Assembly (NCBI RefSeq): GCF_014518425.1
Contig: NZ_JACVCU010000001.1
Coordinates: 682,001 to 746,000, forward strand
DNA length: 64,000 nt
Direction of reading: 5' to 3'
Source: Terrabacter sp. MAHUQ-38
GTDB lineage: Bacteria > Actinomycetota > Actinomycetes > Actinomycetales > Dermatophilaceae
Shown here: positions 1 to 8,062 of the stretch, piece by piece
How the letters are laid out: every line of letters starts with the position of its first letter
How positions within the stretch are numbered: the stretch's first letter is position 1
The notes under the pieces: generated by a model
Told to the model about the DNA's origin: nothing
The model's database searches: none
Seen by the model: only the letters and a program-made list of their open reading frames with translations
Made by a program: the position numbers and the translations under genes

Positions 1-1137
1 GGTCTTCTTGGTGGTCTTCTTGGCGGCGGCGCGTTTCTGGCCCCGGGCCGAGTCGGCCATGTCGGTCGCCTTCGTCGCGGTCGCGCGGCCGGAGGAGACG
101 GCCGTCTCGGCCGCGGCGACGTTGGCCTTCGAGGCCCTGGCCGACGCGCGCTTGCTCGCCTGCTTCGTCGCGGCGCGGCGCGAGGCCCCCTTCTTGGCAG
201 CCACCTTCTTGGCCGCGGCCGCGGGCACGTCGCCCTGGCGCAGCTTCTCGCCCTCGGCGATCGTCATGACCTGGTGACCGCCGAACTGGCCGCGCAGGGC
301 GGCAACGGCCTGCATCGTCGGCGAGCTCGACTGGCGGGAGGCGAACCGGGCGAAGAGCGAGGCCGAGATGACGGGCATCGGCACCGAGAGCGCGATGGCC
401 TCCTCGACGGTCCAGCGCCCCTCGCCGGAGTCGTTGGTGTAGTCGGACACGTCGTCGAGGTGCGGGTTCTCCTCGAGCGCGTCGACCATGAGGTCGAGCA
501 GCCAGGAGCGCACGACCGTGCCGCGGCTCCACGCCTTGAAGGCGCCCGGGACGTCAGTGACGATGTCCTTCTTCTCGAGCAGCTCGTACCCCTCGGCGTA
601 AGCCGCCATGAGGCCGTACTCGATGCCGTTGTGGACCATCTTCGTGTAGTGACCAGCGCCGACCTTGCCGGCGTGGACGAAGCCCTCCTCGCGTGGGCCC
701 TCGGGCCGCAGCGCGTCGAAGATCGGCATCGCCTTGTTGACCCACTTCTTGTCGCCACCGCACATGAGGCCGTAGCCGTTCTCGAGGCCCCAGATGCCGC
801 CGCTGACGCCGCAGTCGACATAGCCGATCTTCTTCTCGCCGAGCAGCTTGGCGTTCTCGAAGTCGTCGGTGAAGCGGGAGTTGCCGCCATCGATGACGAG
901 GTCACCCGGCTCGAGCAGCTCGGCGAGCTTCGCGACGGTCTCGCGGGTCGGGTCGCCGGCCGGAACCATGACCCAGACCACACGCGGGGCATCGAGCGCC
1001 TTGACGAGGGCCGGCAGGGTGCGCACGTCGGCCACGTCGGGGTTGCGGTCGTAACCGACCACCTCGTGGCCCGCGCGGCGCAAGCGCTCACGCATGTTGC
1101 CGCCCATCTTGCCGAGACCGATGAGACCAAGCTGCAT
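1..1137 (-). CDS. gnd: 6-phosphogluconate dehydrogenase with Lys/Ala-rich tail, 3' end outside window
   Basis: This enzyme decarboxylates 6-phosphogluconate to ribulose 5-phosphate in the cytosolic oxidative pentose phosphate pathway. Translation from the ATG at 1137 begins MQLGLIGLGKMGGNM, a Rossmann NAD(P)-binding start with the family GLGxMGxNM motif. Later come DGGNSRF and the substrate-binding stretch CGVSGG, typical of the family. The visible part is 379 codons and the frame is still open at base 1. Enzymes of the short actinobacterial class are about 300 residues. Here the last 75 or so visible residues are a low-complexity Ala/Lys/Arg/Ser tail (AAKK, ASRRA and ATKA-type units) resembling histone H1 or HupB tails. 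The gene lies just downstream of dnaN on the same strand. Identity is secure. The role of the tail is unknown, and its end cannot be seen. Confidence 0.9.
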   Translation of the reverse strand, partial: MQLGLIGLGKMGGNMRERLRRAGHEVVGYDRNPDVADVRTLPALVKALDAPRVVWVMVPAGDPTRETVAKLAELLEPGDLVIDGGNSRFTDDFENAKLLGEKKIGYVDCGVSGGIWGLENGYGLMCGGDKKWVNKAMPIFDALRPEGPREEGFVHAGKVGAGHYTKMVHNGIEYGLMAAYAEGYELLEKKDIVTDVPGAFKAWSRGTVVRSWLLDLMVDALEENPHLDDVSDYTNDSGEGRWTVEEAIALSVPMPVISASLFARFASRQSSSPTMQAVAALRGQFGGHQVMTIAEGEKLRQGDVPAAAAKKVAAKKGASRRAATKQASKRASARASKANVAAAETAVSSGRATATKATDMADSARGQKRAAAKKTTKKT

Positions 1138-1254
1138 GTCGCGAGCCTTTCTGCGGGGTGCGGGCTGAGCGGATCGTGGAGCGCGGTTCGAGGCTACGCC
1201 AGCGCGACCGCATCCGGCGGGACGCGGCTCAGGAGCGGACACCCGCCCCGGGCG

Positions 1255-2382
1255 TCAGCTGGCGAACCGCACCGGCATGAGGACGTAGCGGTAGCTGCTG
1301 TCGGGCGCGGAGTCGGCCTCGGCCTGACCGGTCAGCACCGCCGGCCTGCTGGGCTGCGTGAACGACAGCCGGCTCCACGCTGTGCCGACGGCGTGCAGGC
1401 CGTCGAGGAGGAACTGCGGGTTGAACGCGATCTGGATCTCGGGACCGTTGAGGGTGGCCTCGACCGCCTCGGAGGCCTGGGCGTCGTCGCCGGTGCCGGC
1501 CTCGATGGCGACCTGGCCGTCGGTGAACTTGAGCAGCACCGGGGTGTTGCGCTCGGCGACGAGGGCCACACGCTTGACGGCCTCCTCGAGGGCCGCGGTC
1601 TCGATGACGGCCTCGGTGTCGACGGACGTCGGGAAGATCGAGGTGACCTTGGGGTACTCGCCGTCGAGCAGGCGCGTCGTGGCGCGACGCTGCCCGGCCT
1701 CGAAACCGATGAGGCCGTCGCCGCCTTGGCCCAGCGCGAGCTCGACCGAGCCGGACGCGCCCAGGGCGCGTGCCGTGTCGGAGAGCTGACGGGCCGGGAT
1801 GAGTGCGACGTGGCTCGCGTCGGGGACGGCGGGACTCCAGTTGAGCTCACGCATCGCGAGGCGGTAACGGTCGGTGGCGAGGAGCGTGACCTTGTCGCCG
1901 TCGATCTCCATCCGCACGCCCGTGAGGATCGGGAGCGTGTCGCCCTTGTCGGCCGCAACCGACACCTGGGCGACGGCCTGGGTGAAGACGTCGCCGGCGA
2001 TGGTGCCGCTCGTCTCGGGGGAGGCGGGCAGCGTGGGGTAGTCGGCGACCGGCATCTCGCGCAGCGCAAAGCGCGACGATCCGCACGCGACGTTGACCTT
2101 GGAGCCGTCGGTGCTGACGTCGATCGGCTTGTTGGGCAGGTTGCGCGAGATGTCGGCGAGGAGACGACCGAGGACGAGGACCTGGCCTGCTTCGGCGACG
2201 TCGGCCGGGACCGTGATCCGTGCGGACACCTCGTAGTCGAACGCCGAGAGGGTCAACGTGCCGTCCTCGCTCGCGTCGACGAGCACGCCGGCGAGCACGG
2301 GAACCGGCGGGCGTGCCGGGAGGCCACGGGCCACCCAGGTCACGGCCTCGGCCAGGACGTCTCGCTCAACCCGAAACTTCAC
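1255..2382 (-). CDS. dnaN: DNA polymerase III beta sliding clamp
   Basis: This is the ring-shaped processivity clamp that tethers the replicative polymerase to DNA. The 375-residue protein starts at a GTG (MKFRVERDVLAEAV) and has the usual length for three clamp folds in tandem. It ends with the conserved C-terminal motif YVLMPVR, which forms part of the partner-binding pocket. Internal landmarks are FDYEVSARI early and ATDRYRLAMRE in the middle domain, both characteristic of DnaN. It is transcribed away from oriC, with gnd 117 bases downstream. The usual actinobacterial dnaA-oriC-dnaN order is kept on the minus strand, but with two extra genes between dnaA and oriC. Confidence 0.97.
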   Translation of the reverse strand: MKFRVERDVLAEAVTWVARGLPARPPVPVLAGVLVDASEDGTLTLSAFDYEVSARITVPADVAEAGQVLVLGRLLADISRNLPNKPIDVSTDGSKVNVACGSSRFALREMPVADYPTLPASPETSGTIAGDVFTQAVAQVSVAADKGDTLPILTGVRMEIDGDKVTLLATDRYRLAMRELNWSPAVPDASHVALIPARQLSDTARALGASGSVELALGQGGDGLIGFEAGQRRATTRLLDGEYPKVTSIFPTSVDTEAVIETAALEEAVKRVALVAERNTPVLLKFTDGQVAIEAGTGDDAQASEAVEATLNGPEIQIAFNPQFLLDGLHAVGTAWSRLSFTQPSRPAVLTGQAEADSAPDSSYRYVLMPVRFAS

Positions 2383-2814
2383 GGTGCACTCACTTCGAGG
2401 GGAAGGACTATTGGGGCTCAGACACTAGTGCCTGCCGGTGTCGGGCACCACAGACACTCCCTAGGGCGCGCTGTCTGGTGCGCACTGGTCCGCTGTCCGT
2501 GGGCCCGGCCGGTCGCGGTCGGGCCTGACACCCGTTGTCGGGGCATCTCCCTTGATGGAGGGTCTCGTCATAGTCATAGGTGCTGTGGATGCTGTGGACA
2601 ACCGCGATCCGGGCTGGTCAGGACCTGAACGGGGATGTGGATGACGTGTGGGGCGGCTTCCGGCTCGCCCGGGTGCGGGTGTGGACGACGAACCGGCGTG
2701 CACAAGCCGCTCACAGCCGAGCCGGACGTTGTCCGCAGGTTCGAGGTCGCCGTCCACACCTGTCCACAGACCGATGTGGAGGAGACGAATCCATATGTCC
2801 GGTTCGCCCTGGTT

Positions 2815-2828
2815 GGTGACTAGTCACC
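2815..2828. repeat. 14-base perfect palindrome in oriC
   Basis: GGTGACTAGTCACC is its own reverse complement. It contains no DnaA box and sits between two box groups, so it may bind another origin protein. The function is unknown. Confidence 0.6.
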
Positions 2829-2852
2829 TGTGCATGGAGATGCCCTCCGCTT

Positions 2853-2889
2853 CCACAGAGTTGTCCACAGCCGGTGGACAACTCTGTGG
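2853..2889. repeat. Perfect inverted repeat built from two DnaA boxes in oriC
   Basis: The arms 2853-2868 and 2874-2889 are exact reverse complements of 16 bases, separated by 5 bases. Each arm contains a DnaA box, perfect on the left and with one mismatch on the right, so the boxes face each other. It could be a head-to-head DnaA loading site or an extruding hairpin. Confidence 0.8.
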
Positions 2890-3055
2890 CGACCGGGTCG
2901 TGCAGCCTCCGCCGGCCTCGGGTCACGGGGAGGTCACGCTGTGCACACAGCTGTGGACAACTCTGTGCACGGATGTGGACGTGTCCCGGGTGGCTCGCTC
3001 CAGAGGAGCCGCCCTCCGCCGTTGGTGGCTGTCACGCCATCCGGCGACCTGTGCG

Positions 3056-3814
3056 TCAGCGGGCAGGGGACGAGATGACGATCAGCCTGCTCGAAGCCGC
3101 CAGGAGGACCTCGAAGAGTGCGGCGCTGTCGGGCACGGGCCCCAGCTGCGAGAACACCTCGCTCGTCACGGCGCCCAGGAGCAGGGTCCAGGCGGTGATG
3201 CCCTGGGCCAGCATCACAGGGTCGAGGTCCGTGCCGGCGAACATGGCGTCGTCCAGCATCGGCCCCACGGCCGCCGAGGCGCGCGAGGCGTCGATCCCCG
3301 CATCGGCGGGGTCGGGGACACGTCCGGCAACCCGCGCATCCTCGACGAGTGCGATCAGGAGGGCGACGACCGCCGTCCCGACCTCCGTCGTGCGCTCGGC
3401 GGGGGCCTCGTAGTCGGGCACGGGCGAGCCGTAGAGCAGGGCGAAGTCGTGCGGGTGCTCGAGCGCCCAGGTCCGCAGGGCGTGCCCGAGCGCGGACCAG
3501 CGGCCGCCGAGGTCGTCCGGGGGGACGGCGTCGTGCGCGGTGCGCACGGCCTCGGCCAACGACGTGTACGAGTCGACGATGAGGCGGGTCAACAGCTCGT
3601 CGCGGCTCTCGACGTAGCGGTAGATCCCGGACGAGACCATGCCGAGATCGCGGGCGACCGCTCGCAGGCTCAGGGATGCGGCGCCCTCGGACGCCAGGTG
3701 CCGGCGCGCGACGCGGAGGATGTCGGCCTCGACGGCGATCCGGTGGCGGGCGCGCTTCCCGAGATCGGCCGCGGGCGTCTCGGAGGCCTCGTCTCCGCGG
3801 CGGCTCGTGTCCAT
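3056..3814 (-). CDS. TetR-family transcriptional regulator
   Basis: This is a 252-residue DNA-binding repressor-type protein. The N-terminal helix-turn-helix is seen at about residues 30-75: ILRVARRHLASEG, then LSLRAVARDLGMVSSG, then IYRYVESRDELL, a typical TetR signature. The C-terminal part is a helical ligand-binding domain of the TetR_C/WHG type. The start at 3814 was preferred over the upstream ATG at 3832 because GGGAGG lies 8 bases before it. The gene is divergent from the reductase gene at 3937, and palindromes with GTGAGC/GCTCAC arms lie between them, so autoregulation and control of that neighbour are likely. The pair separates dnaA from oriC, which suggests a later insertion. The ligand is unknown. 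Confidence 0.88.
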   Translation of the reverse strand: MDTSRRGDEASETPAADLGKRARHRIAVEADILRVARRHLASEGAASLSLRAVARDLGMVSSGIYRYVESRDELLTRLIVDSYTSLAEAVRTAHDAVPPDDLGGRWSALGHALRTWALEHPHDFALLYGSPVPDYEAPAERTTEVGTAVVALLIALVEDARVAGRVPDPADAGIDASRASAAVGPMLDDAMFAGTDLDPVMLAQGITAWTLLLGAVTSEVFSQLGPVPDSAALFEVLLAASSRLIVISSPAR

Positions 3815-3845
3815 GGGCCGAGCCTCCCACATCCCGCGAAGAAAT

Positions 3846-3908
3846 GTGAGCAGCGCTCTTGATTTTCCTCACGTCGCCCGGCATCCTCTAAATGTGAGCG
3901 GTGCTCAC
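3846..3908. promoter_or_regulatory. TetR operators between tetR and the divergent reductase gene
   Basis: A perfect palindrome GTGAGC-GGT-GCTCAC lies at 3894-3908. A second, degenerate copy, GTGAGC-AGC-GCTCTT, lies at 3846-3860, 48 bases away. This arrangement is typical of TetR operators that control both divergent promoters. Binding by the adjacent regulator is inferred. Confidence 0.65.
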
Positions 3909-3936
3909 CAATTCCACCGACCAAGGAGCAGCAACC

Positions 3937-4893
3937 ATGACCCACCACCTCGTCCTCGGCGCCGGCGGCGTCGGCCGCACCACGACCGCGGCTCTCGTCG
4001 CGCTCGGCCACACCGTGACGCTCGCCTCGCGCTCAGGCCTGGTGGCCGAGCGCCCCTGGGAGGCCACTCGACCCGACGCCGTCGAGGTCGTCTCCGCCGA
4101 CGCCGGAGACACCAGGCGGGTCACGGAGCTCGCTCGCGGCGCGACGAGCATCGTCAACGCCGTCAACCCGCCCAGCTACATGACCTGGGACACCGACTGG
4201 CCGCCCGTCGCGGCCGCCACCCTCGCGGCAGCAGAGGCGACCGGGGCCGGGCTCGTCATCATCGGAAACCTCTACGGCTACGGCCGGGTCCACCGTCCGA
4301 TGCGCGAGGACGACCCCCTGCGTCCGAGCGGGCGGAAGGGCGCCCTGCGCGCCGACATGTGGACCGAGGCCCTGGCTCGGCACCTCGACGGACGGCTCCG
4401 CGTCACCGAGCTGCGCTCGAGCGACTACTTCGGGCCCGGCACGACGGCGCGCACGAGCTACCTCAACGACATCGTCATCGACTCACTGCTGGCGGGACGC
4501 ACGCCGTTCCTGCCCGTCGGCCGCAGGAACGCCCCCCACTCGTGGACCTACGTGCCCGACGTCGGTGCCCTGGCCGCCCGGGTCGCCACGAGCGACGACG
4601 GCTGGGGCCGGGCCTGGCACGTGCCGACCGCTGCGCCCCGGACCTTCGACGAGGCTGCCTCCGACGTCGCCCGGGTGGCGGGCCTGACGTCCCGCCGGGT
4701 ACGCGTGCTGCCCCGGGCGCTCGGCACCGCGGCCGGCGTCGTCGTGCCGTTCATGCGCGAGGTGCGCGAGACCCGGCACCAGTTCGAGGGTCCCTTCGTG
4801 CTCGACTCCTCGCTCACCGAGCAGACCTTCGGGCTCGCACCGACGCCCTGGGAGGACGCACTCGAGGCCACCGTCGCCGCGCGCCGCCGCTGA
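3937..4893 (+). CDS. NAD(P)-dependent epimerase/dehydratase-family oxidoreductase
   Basis: This is a 318-residue protein of the atypical short-chain dehydrogenase type (NmrA/epimerase group). The ATG at 3937 follows AAGGAG at 3923-3928. The N-terminal nucleotide-binding loop is GAGGVGR at residues 7-13, and the substrate half contains SSDYFGPG and HSWTYVPDVG, as in NAD-dependent epimerase-like reductases. The canonical YxxxK catalytic pair is not obvious, so the exact reaction cannot be assigned. It is divergent from the tetR gene and probably under its control, as in many TetR/oxidoreductase detoxification pairs. It ends 51 bases before the convergent dnaA stop. Confidence 0.8.
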   Translation: MTHHLVLGAGGVGRTTTAALVALGHTVTLASRSGLVAERPWEATRPDAVEVVSADAGDTRRVTELARGATSIVNAVNPPSYMTWDTDWPPVAAATLAAAEATGAGLVIIGNLYGYGRVHRPMREDDPLRPSGRKGALRADMWTEALARHLDGRLRVTELRSSDYFGPGTTARTSYLNDIVIDSLLAGRTPFLPVGRRNAPHSWTYVPDVGALAARVATSDDGWGRAWHVPTAAPRTFDEAASDVARVAGLTSRRVRVLPRALGTAAGVVVPFMREVRETRHQFEGPFVLDSSLTEQTFGLAPTPWEDALEATVAARRR

Positions 4894-4897
4894 CGGC

Positions 4898-4922
4898 ATA
4901 CGTCATCGGTATACGTCATCGG
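4898..4922. repeat. Short tandem repeat between reductase gene and dnaA
   Basis: ATACGTCATCGG occurs at 4898-4909 and again at 4911-4922, giving two near-identical 13-base units in the 51-base convergent gap. It is not a hairpin. No function is evident. Confidence 0.5.
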
Positions 4923-4944
4923 CCGCTCGGAGGGCCTCGGGCGG

Positions 4945-6579
4945 TTAGTGGGACTGCTGGCGGATGCGGTTCGTCAGCTCCGTGACCTGGTTGTAGATCG
5001 CACGGCGCTCACCCATGAGCTCACGGATCTTGCGGTCGGCGTGCATCACCGTCGTGTGGTCGCGGCCGCCGAAGTGCTGGCCGATCTTCGGCAGCGACAG
5101 GTCGGTCATCTCGCGACACAGGTACATCGCGATCTGGCGCGCCGTGACGAGCTGACGCGACCGCGACGAGCCGCAGAGGTCCTCGAGCGTCACCGCGTAG
5201 TACGCCGCGGTGACCGCCATGATGGTCGCGGCCGTCACCTGGTTCGGGGTCTCGTTGGGCAGCACGTCCTTGAGGACGATCTCGGCCAGCGGCAGGTCGA
5301 TCGACTGGCGGTTGAGGTTGCTGAACGCGGTGACGCGGATCAGCGCCCCCTCGAGCTCCCGGATGTTCGTGCTGAAGTTCGTGGCGATGTACTCGAGGAC
5401 GTCGTCCGGCACCTTCATCCGGTCCTGGATCGCCTTCTTGCGCAGGATGGCGATGCGGGTCTCGAGGTCAGGCGGCTGCACGTCGGTGAGCAGCCCTGAC
5501 TCGAAGCGGGTGCGCATCCGGTCCTCGAAGCCCGACAGCTCACGCGGCGGCAGGTCACTCGTGATGACGATCTGCTTGTTCGCGTTGTGCAGCGTGTTGA
5601 AGGTGTGGAAGAACTCCTCCTGGGTCTGCAGCTTGCCCTGGAGGAACTGGATGTCGTCGATGAGCAGCACGTCGACGCTGCGGTAGCGGCTCTGGAACGC
5701 ACTCGCCTTGTCGTCGCGGATGCTGTTGATGAAGTCGTTGGTGAACTCCTCGGAGTTCACGTAGCGCACCCGCACGTTCGGGAACATCGTTCGCGCGTAG
5801 TGGCCGATCGCATGGAGCAGGTGCGTCTTGCCCAGTCCCGACTCGCCGTAGACGAACAGCGGGTTGTACGCCTTGGCCGGGGCCTCCGCGACCGCGACGG
5901 CCGCCGCGTGCGCGAAGCGGTTGCTCGCACCGATGACGAAGGTGTCGAAGGTGTACTTCGGGTTGAGCCGGGTGTCGCCCGGCGAGCTCGGCTCGGGACG
6001 CTGCTGCAGGCGCAACGGCCCACTCTCACCGGCGCTCAGCGGGTCGGGGCCGAGCTCCATCCGGGTCTGGAAGTCGGGATAGCCGGCGCTGCGCGGCTCG
6101 TCGAGGTCGGCGCCGTTGAGCGCCGGAGCGCTCTCGGCGAGGTCACGCAGCGGGTTCGGCTGCGGCTGCATCCCTTGTCCAGTCAGCCCGGTCGACCCCG
6201 TGGGGGTCCCGTAGCCGCCGCGGCCGTTCTGGTGGCCGCCCTGCTGACCGCGTGAGCCGTCGTGGACCGAGGCCTGGCCACTCGGCTCGTCGGTGATCAT
6301 CCCCAGATCGGTCTCGAGGCTCTCGTCGACCGAGACCGCCAGCTGCACGGGGTGGCCGAGTTGGTCGCCGAGCGCCGTGTGGATCTGCTCGCGGACCCGC
6401 TGCTCGAGGAAGTCCTTCGTGAACGTGTTGGGTGCGCGCACGAGGGCGGTCTGGTCGAGGACGCCCACGAGGCGGCACAGCCGGACGAAGGCGCGTTCCT
6501 GGTTGGACAGGCCGACCGAGTCGAGAGTGCCGAGCGTCTGCTGCCAGATCTGCGCGTAGTCGACGCCTGTCGGAGCCAC
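4945..6579 (-). CDS. dnaA: Chromosomal replication initiator DnaA
   Basis: DnaA is the AAA+ initiator that binds DnaA boxes, melts oriC and loads the helicase. The 544-residue protein begins at a GTG. Domain I spans about residues 1-90. A long Gly/Gln/Pro-rich domain II spans about 95-205. The AAA+ core follows from [12 protein letters not shown], with Walker [12 protein letters not shown], Walker [13 protein letters not shown] and sensor region SDLPP. Domain IV carries the DnaA-box signature [12 protein letters not shown] near the C terminus. Two perfect DnaA boxes (6718-6738) lie upstream between the proposed promoter and the start codon, which fits autoregulation. It is divergent from rpmH, as in most actinobacteria. 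Confidence 0.98.
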   Translation of the reverse strand: MAPTGVDYAQIWQQTLGTLDSVGLSNQERAFVRLCRLVGVLDQTALVRAPNTFTKDFLEQRVREQIHTALGDQLGHPVQLAVSVDESLETDLGMITDEPSGQASVHDGSRGQQGGHQNGRGGYGTPTGSTGLTGQGMQPQPNPLRDLAESAPALNGADLDEPRSAGYPDFQTRMELGPDPLSAGESGPLRLQQRPEPSSPGDTRLNPKYTFDTFVIGASNRFAHAAAVAVAEAPAKAYNPLFVYGESGLGKTHLLHAIGHYARTMFPNVRVRYVNSEEFTNDFINSIRDDKASAFQSRYRSVDVLLIDDIQFLQGKLQTQEEFFHTFNTLHNANKQIVITSDLPPRELSGFEDRMRTRFESGLLTDVQPPDLETRIAILRKKAIQDRMKVPDDVLEYIATNFSTNIRELEGALIRVTAFSNLNRQSIDLPLAEIVLKDVLPNETPNQVTAATIMAVTAAYYAVTLEDLCGSSRSRQLVTARQIAMYLCREMTDLSLPKIGQHFGGRDHTTVMHADRKIRELMGERRAIYNQVTELTNRIRQQSH

Positions 6580-6717
6580 CTGTTTCCCACCTGCCCCTGA
6601 ATCTATGTGCCATGTGTCCGCTGCGGTTCCCGGTTCGGCGCGGGCCGCCTCGTGCGGACTCGGTTCCGCCGAGTCCGGACGGTCTGGGTTCGTCCGTGTC
6701 TGGTGAACGATGCCCTG

Positions 6718-6738
6718 TTGTCCACACGTTTGTCCACA
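6718..6738 (+). promoter_or_regulatory. dnaA: Pair of DnaA boxes upstream of dnaA
   Basis: Perfect TTGTCCACA boxes are at 6718-6726 and 6730-6738, in tandem and separated by 3 bases. They lie in the 555-base dnaA-rpmH intergenic region, downstream of the candidate dnaA promoter, so bound DnaA could repress its own gene. They may also form a secondary origin element. Confidence 0.75.
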
Positions 6739-6777
6739 GGCTGTGCATGGGGGGTCCAGGAAACGGGCAGAGTCGAA

Positions 6778-6807
6778 AACCTACAGCCGCAGACCCCGCG
6801 CTGACAA
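6778..6807 (-). promoter_or_regulatory. dnaA: Candidate dnaA promoter
   Basis: Reading the minus strand, a -35-like TTGTCA (6807-6802) is followed after 18 bases by a -10-like TAGGTT (6783-6778). It faces dnaA and leaves a leader of about 190 bases that contains the two DnaA boxes. It is assigned by consensus only. Confidence 0.4.
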
Positions 6808-6914
6808 TTGAGGCGTCCCGGATTTCGTCGATGCTCGGCGTGTCGGCTTGCATATGTGTCGCGAGGTCCGAGGATCGCAGGTTTGCGTCCCCTTCCGGCA
6901 CGGGCTCCGCCGGT

Positions 6915-6944
6915 TTGACCCTCGTTCCGGGCCTCCCGTATCGT
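6915..6944 (+). promoter_or_regulatory. rpmH: Candidate rpmH promoter
   Basis: TTGACC (6915-6920) and TATCGT (6939-6944) are separated by 18 bases, a good housekeeping-type match. It faces the rpmH-rnpA-yidD-yidC cluster and would give a leader of roughly 185 bases. No gene is seen elsewhere in 6580-7134. Confidence 0.5.
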
Positions 6945-7134
6945 TGGCCGAGCGTGTCGGCGACCTCTTTCGCATGCCCATGGCACCGAGCGGCCCACCG
7001 GACCAGTCCGGAGAGCCCCGGAACTCCACGGGCTTGCCGATTGCGGTCGCAATGACCGACGCCCGCCCCACCACGGGTGCACACCGACGCCGTCCTCGGC
7101 CCGGACGGGCACTCGCAACCTACGGAGAATCCTC

Positions 7135-7272
7135 GTGAGCAAGCGCACCTTCCAGCCGAACAACCGTCGCCGCGCCAAGACGCACGGCTTCCGCCTGCGC
7201 ATGCGCACCCGCGCCGGCCGCGCCATCCTCGCCGGCCGTCGTCGCAAGGGCCGCGCCGAGCTCTCGGCCTGA
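7135..7272 (+). CDS. rpmH: 50S ribosomal protein L34
   Basis: This is a 45-residue, very basic protein starting at GTG 7135: [19 protein letters not shown], then [13 protein letters not shown] and a short Arg/Lys tail. It matches the universal L34 pattern (KRTxQPxxxRRxxxHGFRxRMxTxxGR) at the usual length. L34 binds 23S rRNA in the large subunit. The rpmH-rnpA-yidD-yidC order is the classic one beside dnaA. The GTG is supported by GGAGA eight bases upstream. Confidence 0.97.
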   Translation: MSKRTFQPNNRRRAKTHGFRLRMRTRAGRAILAGRRRKGRAELSA

Positions 7273-7290
7273 GCAGCCGGAGGCCTCGGC

Positions 7291-7641
7291 GTGCTGCCGG
7301 CACGTCACCGACTGCGTGAGCGGGCGGACTTCACCACGGCAGTACGCGGGCCCGGCGCCAGCAGAGCAGGCGGGCGACTCATCGTCGTGCATGCCAACCG
7401 GACCGATGCGCGTGCGGAGCTTCCGCCGCGCGTCGGTTTTGTTGTGTCCAAGGCCGTCGGCAACGCGGTCGTGCGCAACCGGACCAAGCGCCGGCTGCGC
7501 GCGAGCGTCGCGATCCGGTTGAGCGGCATACCAGCGGGTTTCGACCTCGTCGTGCGCGCCAACCCGGCTGCTGCGGTGGCCACCTGGGACGAGCTCGACT
7601 GCGCTGTCGCACGCCAGCTCGAGAAGGCGTGCGCGCGATGA
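7291..7641 (+). CDS. rnpA: Ribonuclease P protein component
   Basis: This is the protein subunit of RNase P, which helps the catalytic RNA cleave 5' leaders from pre-tRNAs. It has 116 residues from a GTG start ([14 protein letters not shown]). The conserved RNR motif is present as [15 protein letters not shown] at about residues 56-70, preceded by the F-V-SKAVG strand. It begins 18 bases after rpmH and its stop codon overlaps the yidD start (ATGA), so the two are probably translationally coupled. Confidence 0.96.
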   Translation: MLPARHRLRERADFTTAVRGPGASRAGGRLIVVHANRTDARAELPPRVGFVVSKAVGNAVVRNRTKRRLRASVAIRLSGIPAGFDLVVRANPAAAVATWDELDCAVARQLEKACAR

Positions 7642-7970
7642 GCGGCACGCTCAATCGAGTGCTCTCGGCGCCACTCGTGCTGGCCGTCCGGCTCTACCAG
7701 CGCCTCATCTCGCCGCTGCGACCGCCGACCTGCCGCTTCTACCCGAGCTGCTCGCAGTACGCCGTCACCTCGCTGACCCGATTCGGCCCGGTGCTCGGCA
7801 CCTGGCTCACGCTTCGCCGGCTCGGACGCTGCCACCCGTGGAACCCGGGGGGCGTCGACCCCGTTCCGAAGACGTGGGCCGAGCGCAACGCCTGGAGTCC
7901 CGGGGACTTCCGGCCCGCGGATGAGACCGAGGTCGACCCGGCGCACACGCACCCGCATCCCACGACCTGA
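7638..7970 (+). CDS. yidD: Membrane protein insertion efficiency factor YidD
   Basis: This is a small membrane-associated protein of 110 residues that assists the YidC insertase. The family core is intact: [17 protein letters not shown], then SCSQYA and [12 protein letters not shown], including the conserved cysteines. The C-terminal tail is acidic and then His/Pro/Thr-rich. The start at 7638 overlaps the rnpA stop by 4 bases. It lies upstream of yidC with a 92-base gap. Confidence 0.93.
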   Translation: MSGTLNRVLSAPLVLAVRLYQRLISPLRPPTCRFYPSCSQYAVTSLTRFGPVLGTWLTLRRLGRCHPWNPGGVDPVPKTWAERNAWSPGDFRPADETEVDPAHTHPHPTT

Positions 7971-8062
7971 CCCAGCGGCATATGGTTGCCGATCAGTGGT
8001 GAGCGGCCAGTCATCCCGAGAGATCCCGGCCGGCCGGCCCACCTGACGACAGAGGACACACG

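Larger units (their letters stand above)
2580..2985. other. Chromosomal replication origin oriC (DnaA-box cluster)
   Basis: This is an intergenic stretch upstream of dnaN with three perfect copies of the box TTGTCCACA: 2593-2601 (minus), 2861-2869 (plus) and 2952-2960 (minus). One-mismatch copies lie at 2636-2644, 2680-2688, 2729-2737, 2760-2768 and 2873-2881. The 15-base extended box GTGGACAACTCTGTG occurs at 2874-2888 and 2953-2967, and inverted at 2854-2868. The inverted pair forms a perfect 16-base inverted repeat (2853-2868 with 2874-2889, 5-base spacer). A 14-base palindrome, GGTGACTAGTCACC, is at 2815-2828. No clear AT-rich unwinding element is visible. The rest of 2383-3055 shows no gene. 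The location beside dnaN and the box density make this the likely origin. Confidence 0.88.

Noticed and set aside
274..2628. Long plus-strand open frame of 784 codons across dnaN and gnd
   Set aside because: It lies opposite clear dnaN and gnd genes and has the Arg/Gly/Val/Asp-rich composition typical of antisense frames in high-GC DNA.
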